Shown: positions 9,907-18,478 of the stretch, one piece after another | How positions within the stretch are numbered: the stretch's first letter is position 1 | Layout of the letters: each line of letters starts with the position of its first letter | The notes under the pieces: generated by a model | Told to the model about the DNA's origin: nothing | Database searches by the model: none | What the model saw: the letters and a program-made list of their open reading frames with translations, nothing else | Position numbers and translations under genes: made by a program | NCBI RefSeq assembly: GCF_016861695.1 | Contig: NZ_BOLP01000005.1 | Span: forward strand, 1-64,000 | Direction: 5' to 3' | Source of the DNA: Levilactobacillus andaensis | GTDB lineage: Bacteria; Bacillota; Bacilli; Lactobacillales; Lactobacillaceae | DNA: 64,000 bases

Positions 9907-10407
9907 ATGTTATTACTAAATTTTACGCCGCAAAGGCTCCGATTGCTTCAAGCATTAGGCTGGGTTTTACTCGTGTTAGCATGGGTCGCACAAATTCTGG
10001 GACTCTCATGGCGTGCCCTGCAACCGGTACGGTCATTGCGGCTGCTTGTTATTTTTACGGGACTTGCTTTATTCTTGGTCGTCATAACGGTATTATTAAA
10101 ACAGATAAGTTGGCGGCAACGACAGGCATTTTTGCTGGACCTAAATCTCATGTTTGATCTGCTCACGAGCATCCTGCTGGCCTTTCCTCAGGCATTGGGC
10201 GCGACCGCGATGGCTAATCCGGTTGGTCGGGGCGGCTTAATCTGCTTTGCATTGACCTTGCCGGTTGCCTATTGGCCGCCGGACGGAGTGCATGTGCCGC
10301 CAGCCTTAAGGGGAAACTATCCGCTCATTCAGCGGGGGTTAGTCGCGGGCGGCAGAATTTTACTGGCTGCCAGTCTCGTGCTCCTGTTGCTAGGCGGAGC
10401 TTACTAG
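9907..10407 (+). CDS. Small multi-pass membrane protein of unknown function
   Basis: The protein has about 166 residues with roughly four hydrophobic helices: one near residues 15-33, one near 45-65, a mixed stretch near 85-125, and one at the extreme C-terminus (LLAASLVLLLLGG). Charged residues are few and arginines cluster between helices. I do not recognise the family. ATG 9907 is preferred because the upstream part of the frame looks non-coding, but its ribosome binding site is weak (TTGGTGAG). It lies alone between glyS and the dnaG promoter, a place where lactobacilli often carry small lineage-specific genes. The coding status is probable rather than certain. Confidence 0.55.
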   Translation: MLLLNFTPQRLRLLQALGWVLLVLAWVAQILGLSWRALQPVRSLRLLVIFTGLALFLVVITVLLKQISWRQRQAFLLDLNLMFDLLTSILLAFPQALGATAMANPVGRGGLICFALTLPVAYWPPDGVHVPPALRGNYPLIQRGLVAGGRILLAASLVLLLLGGAY

Positions 10408-10420
10408 CGAGGTTTAAAAG

Positions 10421-10448
10421 TTGACAGCGGCCGTAATAGGAGTAATAT
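10421..10448 (+). promoter_or_regulatory. Promoter of dnaG-rpoD
   Basis: TTGACA (10421-10426) is followed after 16 bases by TAATAT (10443-10448). The leader runs about 100 bases to dnaG. Confidence 0.65.
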
Positions 10449-10484
10449 GTATAGTGTATTTTTGCGCACGAATTCCAATTAAAG

Positions 10485-10520
10485 AGTCGCACTTTTCGGG
10501 TTTCCGGGGTGCGACTTTTC
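10485..10520 (+). terminator. Terminator-like hairpin in the dnaG leader
   Basis: AGTCGCAC (10485-10492) pairs with GTGCGACT (10509-10516), followed by TTTC. It lies between the promoter and the dnaG start, so it may act as an attenuator; a short T tract makes it weak. It could equally be a leader stabiliser. Confidence 0.5.
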
Positions 10521-10554
10521 AAGGCTACGGGCGCGCAGGTGAGGGAGTGATGGC

Positions 10555-12405
10555 TTGGCAAAGATACCCGAAGAAGTGATTGAAACTGTTCGGACGGCGA
10601 CTAACATTGCAGATGTAGTTGGTCAGTACGTGCAACTCAAAAAATCCGGGAAAAACCTATTTGGCCTATGTCCCTTCCACGAGGAAAAGACCCCGTCATT
10701 TTCCGTGACGGAGGACAAACAGATTTTCCATTGCTTCAGTTGTGGTCGCGGGGGCAACGTGTTCAAATTCCTCATGGAACTCGAGCACATCAGCTTTCCC
10801 GAGGCTGTGGTGAAGGTGGCTGATTTTAGTCACGTCGATTTGGCTAGCGAATACCGGCAGGATGCTTCGGCACCGGCCGTGGATTCCAAGACGGGCCAGT
10901 TGATTGCCTTACACGAACAAGCAGCGAAGCTTTATCATCACATTTTGGTCAACACCGAGGTGGGGCAACCCGCCTTGGATTACCTGCATGATCGGGGCCT
11001 CACTGATGACACGATTGAGACCTATCAGTTGGGTTTTGCGCCGAGTCAGCGGCTGTTGAAACCATTCTTCGACCAACGACAGAGCGATTACCAGCTATTA
11101 CGCCAATCGGGATTGTTCATTGAAAATGCGGACGGGGAGTTACGCGATCGGTTTACCGAACGGGTCATGTTTCCCTTACGCAATGCCAGTGGGCACGTGG
11201 CGGCGTTCTCGGGACGGCTGTTAAAGAAGGCCGACGACCAACCGAAATACTTGAACAGTCCGGAAACGGCGCTGTTCACCAAGAGTCGGTTGTTGTTTAA
11301 CTTTGATCTTGCCCGGCCCGCCATTCGGCAAGCCGGTGAGGTCACCCTGTTTGAAGGGTACATGGATGTCATTTCGGCGACCCAAGCTGGGGTGCTGAAC
11401 GGCATCGCTTCTATGGGGACCAGCCTGACGACCGAGCAAATTTATGCGATCGAACGCACGACGGATAAGCTCAACGTGTGTTACGATGGAGATGAGCCTG
11501 GTCAACGGGCCATCGAACGGGCCTTGTCGTTATTGGGACAACACAGTCACCTGCAGCTCAGCGTCATTCAGTTGCCGGAGGGCCAAGATCCCGATGAGTA
11601 TCGCAAGGCGCACGGCAACGATGCCTTCAAGCAGATGCTGACAACGGCGAAGGAAACCCCGATTCGATTCCACTTGCGGTATTTGCGGCGTAACCGGGCA
11701 TTGGATACGGACAGTGAGCGGCTGGACTACTTAAACCAGGCCATGCCACTGCTAGCTCAGGTCCAAGAACCCGTGGAACTCGACATGTATCTCAATCAGT
11801 TGGCCACGGAGTTTCAGCTCGACAAGGACGCGCTGGTTGCCCAGTTAAAACAGGTACAGCGTGACACGGCGGCCCAACAGGAACGGCAGCGACCGCGGCA
11901 ACAACAGCAGTCGGCGCCCGTTCCCGCCGCGAGCCCCGCGGTCACCGTGCATCAGCAACAGCGGCCCCTCACTCGCCTAGAACGGGCGGAACAGGGCCTA
12001 CTGTATCGGCTGTTACACGACCGCAACGTCTGGGCACAAGTCACGGCCATGCCGGACTTTAGTTTTGTTCACGACGATTATCAAGTTATTTATACCTTGG
12101 CCCAGGGTTATTTCCAAACGCATCAGGCGTATGTGACGGCTCAGTTCACGGACTTTATTCAAGAAGACCGCCTACAACAGCTCGTTATTACGCTAGAGAC
12201 CAAGTCTTACGCGGCGGTTACCCCGCGGGAGATCGATGACTATTTAGCAGTCATTATGGATGAAGCCCCAATCGAGGAGCAGCTCCGGTTAAAGAAAAAT
12301 CAATTGACGGAAGCTTCCCGGTTGGGGGACGCCGAGCAACAACGGCAACTCGTCGTTGAGATCGTTCAACTCGAACGCCAGCGACAAGCGAACAAGCAAG
12401 TTTAA
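10555..12405 (+). CDS. dnaG: DNA primase
   Basis: The 616-residue primase makes the RNA primers for replication. The N-terminal zinc-binding domain has C39, H42, C60 and C63. The catalytic Toprim domain shows FEGYMD (266-271) and YDGDEPG (310 onward), which carry the metal-binding acidic residues. A glutamine-rich linker near residues 440-460 leads to the helicase-interaction domain. The start is TTG 10555 (AKIPEEVI) with GGGAG upstream; no ATG in frame fits. It is followed by rpoD after 14 bases, the conserved macromolecular-synthesis operon order; rpsU is not beside it here. Confidence 0.97.
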   Translation: MAKIPEEVIETVRTATNIADVVGQYVQLKKSGKNLFGLCPFHEEKTPSFSVTEDKQIFHCFSCGRGGNVFKFLMELEHISFPEAVVKVADFSHVDLASEYRQDASAPAVDSKTGQLIALHEQAAKLYHHILVNTEVGQPALDYLHDRGLTDDTIETYQLGFAPSQRLLKPFFDQRQSDYQLLRQSGLFIENADGELRDRFTERVMFPLRNASGHVAAFSGRLLKKADDQPKYLNSPETALFTKSRLLFNFDLARPAIRQAGEVTLFEGYMDVISATQAGVLNGIASMGTSLTTEQIYAIERTTDKLNVCYDGDEPGQRAIERALSLLGQHSHLQLSVIQLPEGQDPDEYRKAHGNDAFKQMLTTAKETPIRFHLRYLRRNRALDTDSERLDYLNQAMPLLAQVQEPVELDMYLNQLATEFQLDKDALVAQLKQVQRDTAAQQERQRPRQQQQSAPVPAASPAVTVHQQQRPLTRLERAEQGLLYRLLHDRNVWAQVTAMPDFSFVHDDYQVIYTLAQGYFQTHQAYVTAQFTDFIQEDRLQQLVITLETKSYAAVTPREIDDYLAVIMDEAPIEEQLRLKKNQLTEASRLGDAEQQRQLVVEIVQLERQRQANKQV

Positions 12406-12419
12406 TAGGGGGTATTTTA

Positions 12420-13547
12420 ATGGCAAAAAAGACCACAGAAGATCAACCAATGTTTGACCAAAAAGCATACAACAAAACGGTGCGTGCCTTAATTAAGGAT
12501 AACAAAAAGGCCGGCAGCATCACCTATGATGACCTGTCTGATAAGGTTGCGACCCCTTACACGTTGGATGCCAAGCAAATGGATAAGTTACTCGAAACGA
12601 TCTCCGATGCCGGAATCAGCGTGGTTGATGCGAAGGGTGAGCCAGACCCACGGGCCGTTAAAGCCCAAAAGGCCGTTTCGAAGAAGGAATTAAAGGAAGC
12701 TTCGACCACAAGTGGTGTGAAGATCAACGACCCTGTCCGGATGTACTTGAAGGAAATTGGGCGGGTCAACCTGTTAACGGCCGATGAAGAAGTTGCCTTG
12801 GCCTTACGAATCGAAAAGGGCGAAGAAGCAGCTAAGCAAGAATTAGCGGAAGCCAACTTACGGTTGGTCGTTTCCATCGCTAAGCGTTACGTGGGTCGGG
12901 GGATGCAATTCCTGGACCTGATCCAAGAAGGGAACATGGGTCTGATGAAGGCCGTCGAAAAGTTCGACTACCGGAAAGGGTTTAAGTTCTCCACGTACGC
13001 CACTTGGTGGATTCGGCAAGCCATTACACGGGCCATTGCTGACCAAGCACGGACGATTCGGATTCCCGTGCACATGGTTGAAACCATTAACAAATTAATC
13101 CGGATTCAACGGCAACTCCTCCAAGACTTAGGGCGGGAACCAACGCCTGAAGAAATTGGGGCCGAAATGGACATGCCAACGGAAAAGGTTCGTGAGATCT
13201 TGAAGATCGCGCAAGAACCAGTTTCTTTGGAAACGCCAATTGGTGAAGAAGATGACTCTCACTTGGGTGACTTCATTGAAGACCAAGACGCGACGAGTCC
13301 TGCTGACCACGCCGCATACGAATTACTGAAGGAACAGTTGGAAAGTGTCTTGGACACCCTGACTGATCGTGAAGAAAACGTCTTGCGGTTACGGTTTGGC
13401 CTGGACGATGGCCGGACACGGACTTTGGAAGAAGTCGGCAAGGTCTTCGGTGTGACCCGTGAACGGATTCGTCAAATCGAAGCCAAGGCGCTGCGCAAGT
13501 TACGCCACCCATCACGGAGCAAGCAATTAAAAGACTTCTTGGAATAG
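12420..13547 (+). CDS. rpoD: Primary sigma factor (sigma-70/SigA)
   Basis: The 375-residue housekeeping sigma factor directs RNA polymerase to the TTGACA/TATAAT promoters seen across this window. A basic N-terminal region 1.1 is followed by region 1.2 ([12 protein letters not shown]), regions 2.1-2.4 ([20 protein letters not shown], then [13 protein letters not shown]), region 3, and the C-terminal region 4 helix-turn-helix ([18 protein letters not shown]). Length is normal for lactobacilli. ATG 12420 follows a GGGGG-type ribosome binding site. A terminator lies just after the stop. In most Firmicutes trmK would follow directly; here about 9 kb of accessory DNA intervenes. Confidence 0.98.
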   Translation: MAKKTTEDQPMFDQKAYNKTVRALIKDNKKAGSITYDDLSDKVATPYTLDAKQMDKLLETISDAGISVVDAKGEPDPRAVKAQKAVSKKELKEASTTSGVKINDPVRMYLKEIGRVNLLTADEEVALALRIEKGEEAAKQELAEANLRLVVSIAKRYVGRGMQFLDLIQEGNMGLMKAVEKFDYRKGFKFSTYATWWIRQAITRAIADQARTIRIPVHMVETINKLIRIQRQLLQDLGREPTPEEIGAEMDMPTEKVREILKIAQEPVSLETPIGEEDDSHLGDFIEDQDATSPADHAAYELLKEQLESVLDTLTDREENVLRLRFGLDDGRTRTLEEVGKVFGVTRERIRQIEAKALRKLRHPSRSKQLKDFLE

Positions 13548-13558
13548 AAAAATTAGAG

Positions 13559-13597
13559 AATCCCACTACGACTGAATGGTTGTGGTGGGATTTTTTT
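13559..13597 (+). terminator. Terminator of dnaG-rpoD
   Basis: AATCCCAC...GTGGGATT hairpin with extra inner pairs, followed by seven T. Confidence 0.88.
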
Positions 13598-13729
13598 GCC
13601 AATAAAATTGTTTGATTAAATTCACTGTCAATTTATATTTTAATTTAAAATAGAATTTAGTCTAAATACGTTTAATGTATCTATCTGTTTTACAAACGTT
13701 TTAATAATCTTCTTTATAATATTTATATA

Positions 13730-13758
13730 TTGACTACATTTCGACTATATAGTATGAT
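13730..13758 (+). promoter_or_regulatory. Promoter of the GHKL ATPase operon
   Basis: TTGACT (13730-13735), a 17-base spacer and TATGAT (13753-13758) lie in very AT-rich DNA. The preceding stretch 13598-13729 has no gene. Confidence 0.6.
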
Positions 13759-13804
13759 TGCTGAGAACAAAAAAATAATATATAGTCATTGAAAGGTGAG
13801 AATA

Positions 13805-14044
13805 ATGAGTGATGAGACTAAAGAAGATAAGTTCAGAAGGTTAGCAGAACGAAGAACTAATGATGCTATCAGTCGAATCCGGTTACTTGGGAATTTGGCC
13901 AACAGAAATAATTATGAGTATTCTGATCAGCAGGTCAATGAGATGTTCACTGCTATTGATAAGGAATTAAAACAAGCTAAAAAGAAGTATGATGATGAGT
14001 TGGGGAATGAGAATAAATCATTTAGTTTTTCAAAAGGAAGGTGA
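13805..14044 (+). CDS. Small helical protein, first gene of the GHKL operon
   Basis: This is a 79-residue, highly charged protein predicted to be all helix. Its core, with KFRRLAERRTNDAISRIRLLG followed by NLANRNNYEYSD (described in parts), resembles short proteins I remember beside restriction and other defence genes, but I cannot name a family. The function is unknown; a DNA-binding or regulatory adaptor is a guess. ATG 13805 is preferred to GTG 13796 because GAAAGG then sits at the right distance. Its last codons carry the ribosome binding site AAGGTGA for the next gene. Codon use is AT-rich and unlike the housekeeping neighbours. Confidence 0.65.
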   Translation: MSDETKEDKFRRLAERRTNDAISRIRLLGNLANRNNYEYSDQQVNEMFTAIDKELKQAKKKYDDELGNENKSFSFSKGR

Positions 14045-14049
14045 AAAGG

Positions 14050-15969
14050 ATGAGCAAAGTTGAATGGGATGTTGTACATACTAGGGGGCTGAAGGTAAAG
14101 GGAAGCAATAATGCTGGTCAAGATAGATTTATGGATGATGTAATTTCGTCTTTAACTCGTGAGATTACTCAAAACTCTGTTGATGCGCATAATGATGACG
14201 TAAGCAATCGAACAAAAGTCGTATACAAGGTTTTTAACTTAAAGACAGTGATGATTCCAGGGGTGGACCAAATTAAAGCAGATATTTTGCCGAAGGCCAT
14301 TGAATTTTGGAAGAAGAAACAAGATGACGAGACTGTTAAATTTTTAACTTCCTTTGGTAGTGTGCTTGAGAAGGATGAGATACAAGTATTAGGGGTCAGT
14401 GATTTTTATACTAAAGGACTTAACACCAACAACTACGAATCTTTAGTTCTAGGAGAATCCTATTCAGTTAAAGACTCCGACGACTCTGCAGGTAGTAAAG
14501 GGATTGGCAAGGCTGCGCCTTTTGCAGCCTCAGACCTGAGAATGGTTTTCTATAACTCACTAGCAGTTGATGGGCAAGAACGTTCTGCAGGTGTTATGAA
14601 CTTTGTATCGTATTTGTTCAATCCAAGTGAGGCAGTTGATGACTATACGCAGGATAGTATTTCTTTCTATGATCCTGAGAAGCGAGTTATTGATAAGCAG
14701 ATGACTTTTAGTCAGCCTAAGCGTAATCTAGCAGACAAAGAATTTGGAACGGATGTGTTTGTTCTAGGGTTAAGACCATTTGATAACTTGAAGGAGAAAA
14801 TATTGTTTGCCACCCTCAATAATTTTATGGTATCGATTTATGGTGGCCATTTGGATGTGGATGTCTGTGGTGAGGAAATTTCTAAGGAGACATTGCCCGG
14901 TAAGATTGAAGCATTGCATAATTGGGTGAGAAAAAATGGTAATAGAGAAATAGTCAATGAATTTCAAACAATGCATAATTTTTATAGTGTGTTAGTGGAT
15001 AAGAATACGGTTAAGGTAAATCTTGATGAACGGTTCTTAAAATATAGCTTTATCAATAAAACCACTGATGCTACATTGATGCTCTTAGAACATGAGCCAG
15101 CCAACAGAACTATTTTGCAGACACGAAAAGCCGGAATGAAAATTTATGAAAGAAATCGCATTAACGGAAATATTAACTTTTCTGGGGTTTTCCAAGCAAC
15201 TGGGAAGGGCTTAAATGCCTATTTAAAGAAGTTAGAAAGTGCGGACCACGATAATTGGAGTGCTACTCGCTTACGTGGTTCTGAAGAGAGGGAGGCTGGC
15301 AAGTTCTTAATTGATTTGCTTCATTTTTATAAAGAATGTATAAAAAATACTTTTGATAGTGCAGATGGTGATGAAGTAGATGCATTTGGAATCGAGAATT
15401 TGTTACCTTTAAACAACGATGGTGAAAATGAAAAACCTGATAAGGGAATTCGAAATATCTTCACTGGCCAAATTATTAGGCACGATTTACCAAAGACAGT
15501 ACCAGTTTCTGATAACGATTGGGAAGATAAAAAAATAGAAGCAATTTTAAAAGAGTCTGGTGATGAAGAAAAAGACAGTCATAACTCAAATAAAAACAGC
15601 AATTCTCGCCCTGTTTCTCGTAGTGGAAGGAAAAAAACAAGCAAAAGGAAAAAACGAACTAGTGTTAGTGACAAAGTGAGAATGAAAGTTATCGAATTGA
15701 ATTATGTTGAGGGAAAATACAAACTGGTTTTAAAAGCTGATAAAAACATCAAATTGGCAGAGCTTGAGTTGAGATATATTGGAGCAGATGGGAAAAGCTA
15801 TTCTGTTATGACTAAAGATGCCAAATCAGAGACAAATGAAGTGAATATTGATGACGGAAAAATTATATTGCAAAAGATGAAGAAGGGGCAGATAGTCAAA
15901 ATTGATTGTCAGGTGGGAAGTAAATTAAGAATGAAGATGGAAGGTGTTGTTAATGAAATTACAGGCTGA
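14050..15969 (+). CDS. GHKL-fold ATPase, core of a candidate defence operon
   Basis: The protein (639 residues from ATG 14050) has the ATP-binding motifs of the GHKL family (gyrase, Hsp90, histidine kinase, MutL/MORC). The N box is REITQNSVDA near residues 37-46, with catalytic E and Mg-binding N. A G1-like VSDFYTKGL lies at about 116-124, and the lid glycine loop GSKGIGKAAPFAASDLR at about 148-164 is followed by VFYNS. This pattern matches a bacterial subgroup of stand-alone GHKL proteins I associate with restriction-type islands and MORC-like ATPases. A lysine/arginine-rich linker at about 515-545 (GRKKTSKRKKR) leads to a small C-terminal beta-rich domain. There is no kinase DHp domain or gyrase Toprim. 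ATG 14050 has AAGGTGA five bases upstream; GTG 14041, overlapping the previous stop, is possible. The next gene overlaps its end. The role is inferred: an ATP-driven clamp or sensor. Confidence 0.8.
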   Translation: MSKVEWDVVHTRGLKVKGSNNAGQDRFMDDVISSLTREITQNSVDAHNDDVSNRTKVVYKVFNLKTVMIPGVDQIKADILPKAIEFWKKKQDDETVKFLTSFGSVLEKDEIQVLGVSDFYTKGLNTNNYESLVLGESYSVKDSDDSAGSKGIGKAAPFAASDLRMVFYNSLAVDGQERSAGVMNFVSYLFNPSEAVDDYTQDSISFYDPEKRVIDKQMTFSQPKRNLADKEFGTDVFVLGLRPFDNLKEKILFATLNNFMVSIYGGHLDVDVCGEEISKETLPGKIEALHNWVRKNGNREIVNEFQTMHNFYSVLVDKNTVKVNLDERFLKYSFINKTTDATLMLLEHEPANRTILQTRKAGMKIYERNRINGNINFSGVFQATGKGLNAYLKKLESADHDNWSATRLRGSEEREAGKFLIDLLHFYKECIKNTFDSADGDEVDAFGIENLLPLNNDGENEKPDKGIRNIFTGQIIRHDLPKTVPVSDNDWEDKKIEAILKESGDEEKDSHNSNKNSNSRPVSRSGRKKTSKRKKRTSVSDKVRMKVIELNYVEGKYKLVLKADKNIKLAELELRYIGADGKSYSVMTKDAKSETNEVNIDDGKIILQKMKKGQIVKIDCQVGSKLRMKMEGVVNEITG

Positions 15970-16825
15970 CTTGTTTCCATATCCAGTTCTGAGCTCGGTT
16001 ACGGATGATTATATTGGAAGTAGTTTTTCTACTAAATGGCGAGAAAAGAAGGTATCTTCTGACCAGTTGAACTTAGAAGTCGCATTTACCTTGGATGATA
16101 GTGGACTGAGAAATCTGATTAAGAATAAGCGAGCTGTCTATGCAGTTCATGTAGAAGGCATAAGTTCAAGCTATCGAAAACTATTTCCGGTAGAAGGTAA
16201 CAAAGACAAAATAATTATTTCAATCGACCCCAGTGAAGTTGGAGGAGATATTGAAATGAATATGGTGATTATGGCCTGTAAGGAAATCGGTAGCTATCAA
16301 AACAAGAATTTTAATCCTGAATTTTACGATTCTGATTATAAAGTGGCCTCATTAGATAAAGGTGATATTTTAGCATTTTGTCCATACGAAAAGCTTACCC
16401 TCGGCGTAAGCAATAAGGATAAGCCTAGTGTTGAGTCAATGATGAGAGTATCTGCTACTAAGGGAAAATTTATGGTCGTTGATACAGATGGTGATGTAAT
16501 TTACATTCGTCTTCCTGAACAAACGCATAAATTATATAAGTTACTTTCAAAGAGTAGTAAAGGCCAAGAGCAATTGCTTATGGTGACTATTGTTCTACCA
16601 GCTCTAAGTCACGTGATTAGTGAGGTTCAACGTGGCGAGGACTTTGAGGATAAGGAATGGTATTCTGCGTTACAAGACAAGTTAAAGAAACTGAACTATG
16701 GCGAGGAAAGTTTCATGCAGGAGGATGCTATGAAGATAGCACAAGTCTTGCTGGGTTGCCCATTAGATAACGCGTTTGAGATGTTTTACAATGAAAGAGG
16801 TGAATTTGATGAAGGAAAGAATTAA
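15953..16825 (+). CDS. Unrecognised protein of the GHKL operon
   Basis: This 290-residue protein has no motif I can name. The first half is rich in beta-strand-like segments (LEVAFTLDD, AVYAVHVEG, KIIISIDPS), suggesting one or two beta-sandwich or barrel domains. The second half has helical segments ending in a Glu/Asp-rich tail. There is no signal peptide or membrane helix. I prefer ATG 15953 to GTG 15944 because AAGGTG (15941-15946) is six bases upstream. It overlaps the ATPase gene by 17 bases and the next gene by another 17, so the three are translationally coupled and likely form a complex. Base composition is as AT-rich as its partners. Confidence 0.7.
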   Translation: MKLQADLFPYPVLSSVTDDYIGSSFSTKWREKKVSSDQLNLEVAFTLDDSGLRNLIKNKRAVYAVHVEGISSSYRKLFPVEGNKDKIIISIDPSEVGGDIEMNMVIMACKEIGSYQNKNFNPEFYDSDYKVASLDKGDILAFCPYEKLTLGVSNKDKPSVESMMRVSATKGKFMVVDTDGDVIYIRLPEQTHKLYKLLSKSSKGQEQLLMVTIVLPALSHVISEVQRGEDFEDKEWYSALQDKLKKLNYGEESFMQEDAMKIAQVLLGCPLDNAFEMFYNERGEFDEGKN

Positions 16826-17588
16826 ATATGTATCAGATACATTTTTGGATCAGTTCAAAGTAGACTTTGAAGAAGAGTATTTAGAGCTTTATAAGCTTGG
16901 GAATAAAAAGGAAATCGAACGAATCTTTTCCAATCCACAAAATGTTATTGAAACTGACACATTTTTTGACTTTAAACCATTGATTTCAAACAATACAGCT
17001 GATAGTACAGTTACTATTGAAAATATCAAAAGCATTTGGTCGTCTTTAAGCTTCTTAGCACCCGTAGAGGCGGAAAGTGAAAAGCTATGGGTCGCAATGG
17101 AGAGCACATATTATTTGGATTATCATTTGAAGCAGCTTGCAGAACTAGGTCCTCAAAGAAAAGATACAAGTATTATGAGTAGGACAATTTTTAATAATGG
17201 GCAAAAGCGTTCATTATTCATTAACAACATTTCAATTCTGTGGTGGATTGCATATTATTTAATTGATGATGACAACTCGAATGATAAATTTCATTTGGTG
17301 GAATACTTTGTCAATAATTCTTACCGTGGAAATGCAGTGGCGTTTTTCTCAAGTAATTTCGTTGCCAATAAAAAATTAGCATTAGGCGTGGTTGAGGCCA
17401 TTAAGGAACTGACAGAAGAACATAAAATGATTGAAAATAGATATTCGTACTCAAATGCCAATAAAATTTTAAATCAGGTGGGTGGAGTAAGGATGCTGGA
17501 CCTACTGACACGTGATGAAGCAAAAGCAATCATTAAAAATAATTTACTTGATACAGAGCATATCCGAGTTTTAAAAAAGGCAATTTAA
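16809..17588 (+). CDS. Helical protein resembling DUF6339, last gene of the GHKL operon
   Basis: The product has 259 residues from ATG 16809, chosen because AGAGGTG lies six bases upstream; an upstream ATG at 16776 has no such site. The central block, SRTIFNNGQKRSLFINNIS then ILWWIAYYLIDDD, has the arginine...N-x-IS-x-LWW-x-x-Y pattern I associate with the DUF6339 family, whose function is unknown to me. This match is from memory and needs a profile search. The rest looks helical and soluble. As the last gene, it is followed by hairpins and a new promoter region. It is probably an effector or structural partner of the GHKL ATPase (inference from coupling only). Confidence 0.68.
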   Translation: MKERIKYVSDTFLDQFKVDFEEEYLELYKLGNKKEIERIFSNPQNVIETDTFFDFKPLISNNTADSTVTIENIKSIWSSLSFLAPVEAESEKLWVAMESTYYLDYHLKQLAELGPQRKDTSIMSRTIFNNGQKRSLFINNISILWWIAYYLIDDDNSNDKFHLVEYFVNNSYRGNAVAFFSSNFVANKKLALGVVEAIKELTEEHKMIENRYSYSNANKILNQVGGVRMLDLLTRDEAKAIIKNNLLDTEHIRVLKKAI

Positions 17589-17591
17589 CAG

Positions 17592-17668
17592 AGCACTACA
17601 TGACTATGTAGTGGTTAAGACAGAATTGGAAGATTTCAAGTGTGATAGCTTGGGCTCTTCTATTTTTT
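17592..17668 (+). terminator. End of the GHKL operon: hairpin and T-tract terminator
   Basis: CACTACAT pairs perfectly with ATGTAGTG across a short loop (about 17592-17612). A second, weaker hairpin (AAGA...TCTT) runs into TATTTTTTT near 17662-17668. Either may end transcription. Confidence 0.55.
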
Positions 17669-17755
17669 TGAAGAAATGGAGTAATCTAACAATCAGAAGA
17701 TTCTGGCACGGGTTAGTTGACACCAATTAAATAACGCAAAGTAATGGGTTATCCC

Positions 17756-17789
17756 AACGGTTACCGATTCTATATACGGCGTAACCGTT
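17756..17789. repeat. Inverted repeat upstream of the Rrf2 gene, possible operator
   Basis: AACGGTTAC (17756-17764) and GTAACCGTT (17781-17789) are perfect 9-bp inverted arms with 16 bases between. They lie about 50 bases upstream of the promoter of the Rrf2-type regulator gene. Autoregulation is a reasonable guess. Confidence 0.5.
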
Positions 17790-17837
17790 TACATAAGAAA
17801 ATAGTCGAAGCAGCTTTGATTTATTGGGTTAAAAACC

Positions 17838-17865
17838 TTGAAATGCTAGGTAAAGGGGATATAAT
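17838..17865 (+). promoter_or_regulatory. Promoter of the Rrf2-MMPL pair
   Basis: TTGAAA (17838-17843), 16-base spacer and a consensus TATAAT (17860-17865), about 55 bases before the regulator's ATG. Confidence 0.65.
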
Positions 17866-17920
17866 GTATCACGTTTAATAATTAAGCTTTTCAATGCTTT
17901 TGGCTTAAAGGAGATGTCGC

Positions 17921-18439
17921 ATGAAAACAAAACCTAGCCTAGAACAGGCGCTGTGTATCGTTGCTTTACTTGGGATTCAAGATCGAAATGTTCCTCTCCA
18001 TGGCCGCTTAGTTGCGGAACATTTAGGGATCTCCACGAGTTACCTGAAGAAAATCGTCCAGAAATTGGCCGGTGCTGAGATTGTTAAGACTGTTTCCGGT
18101 CGTGATGGGGGGATTGTCTTAACGAAGGACCCCAATCAAATTACGTTACTCGATGTCTTCGACGCCATCGAAGGGACCGTGCCGTTCGTCAAGAATACAG
18201 GGCTCGTCAAAAAGATCTTCGGCTTTGATCAAAAGCCAAAATTTATGAAGATGTATGATCTTCCTGACTTAAAGGACCAACAACCGATTGCCAACGCGCT
18301 GGCCGTCTTCGGCGATGCGGAACAACGCTATCGTCAGGAGTTAGCCACCCTCTCAATCGGTCAGATATCACCACTTTCAGCGGGCCAACCCCTCCAACTG
18401 GATTGGACCGCGTGGATCAAGCAACATTCAGCAGAATAG
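17921..18439 (+). CDS. Rrf2-family transcriptional regulator
   Basis: The 172-residue protein has the Rrf2 winged-helix signature. A helix-turn-helix reads LVAEHLGISTSYLKKIVQKLAGAEIV (described here as the region near residues 30-55). A glycine-rich wing follows (SGRDGGIVL), then the ITLLDVFDAIEG segment. The three clustered cysteines that hold an Fe-S cluster in IscR and NsrR are absent; only one cysteine (C12) is seen, so it probably senses something else. ATG 17921 has AAAGGAG upstream. The gene sits 39 bases before the exporter and most likely controls it. The inverted repeat at 17756-17789 is a candidate binding site. Confidence 0.9.
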   Translation: MKTKPSLEQALCIVALLGIQDRNVPLHGRLVAEHLGISTSYLKKIVQKLAGAEIVKTVSGRDGGIVLTKDPNQITLLDVFDAIEGTVPFVKNTGLVKKIFGFDQKPKFMKMYDLPDLKDQQPIANALAVFGDAEQRYRQELATLSIGQISPLSAGQPLQLDWTAWIKQHSAE

Positions 18440-18478
18440 AAAATTAAGTAAACAAATGAACCAAAGGAGGACTTCACC

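Noticed and set aside
14050-15969. Classification of the GHKL protein as a sensor histidine kinase or as MutL
   Set aside because: No phosphoacceptor histidine helix, no membrane segment and no MutL C-terminal endonuclease motif were seen.
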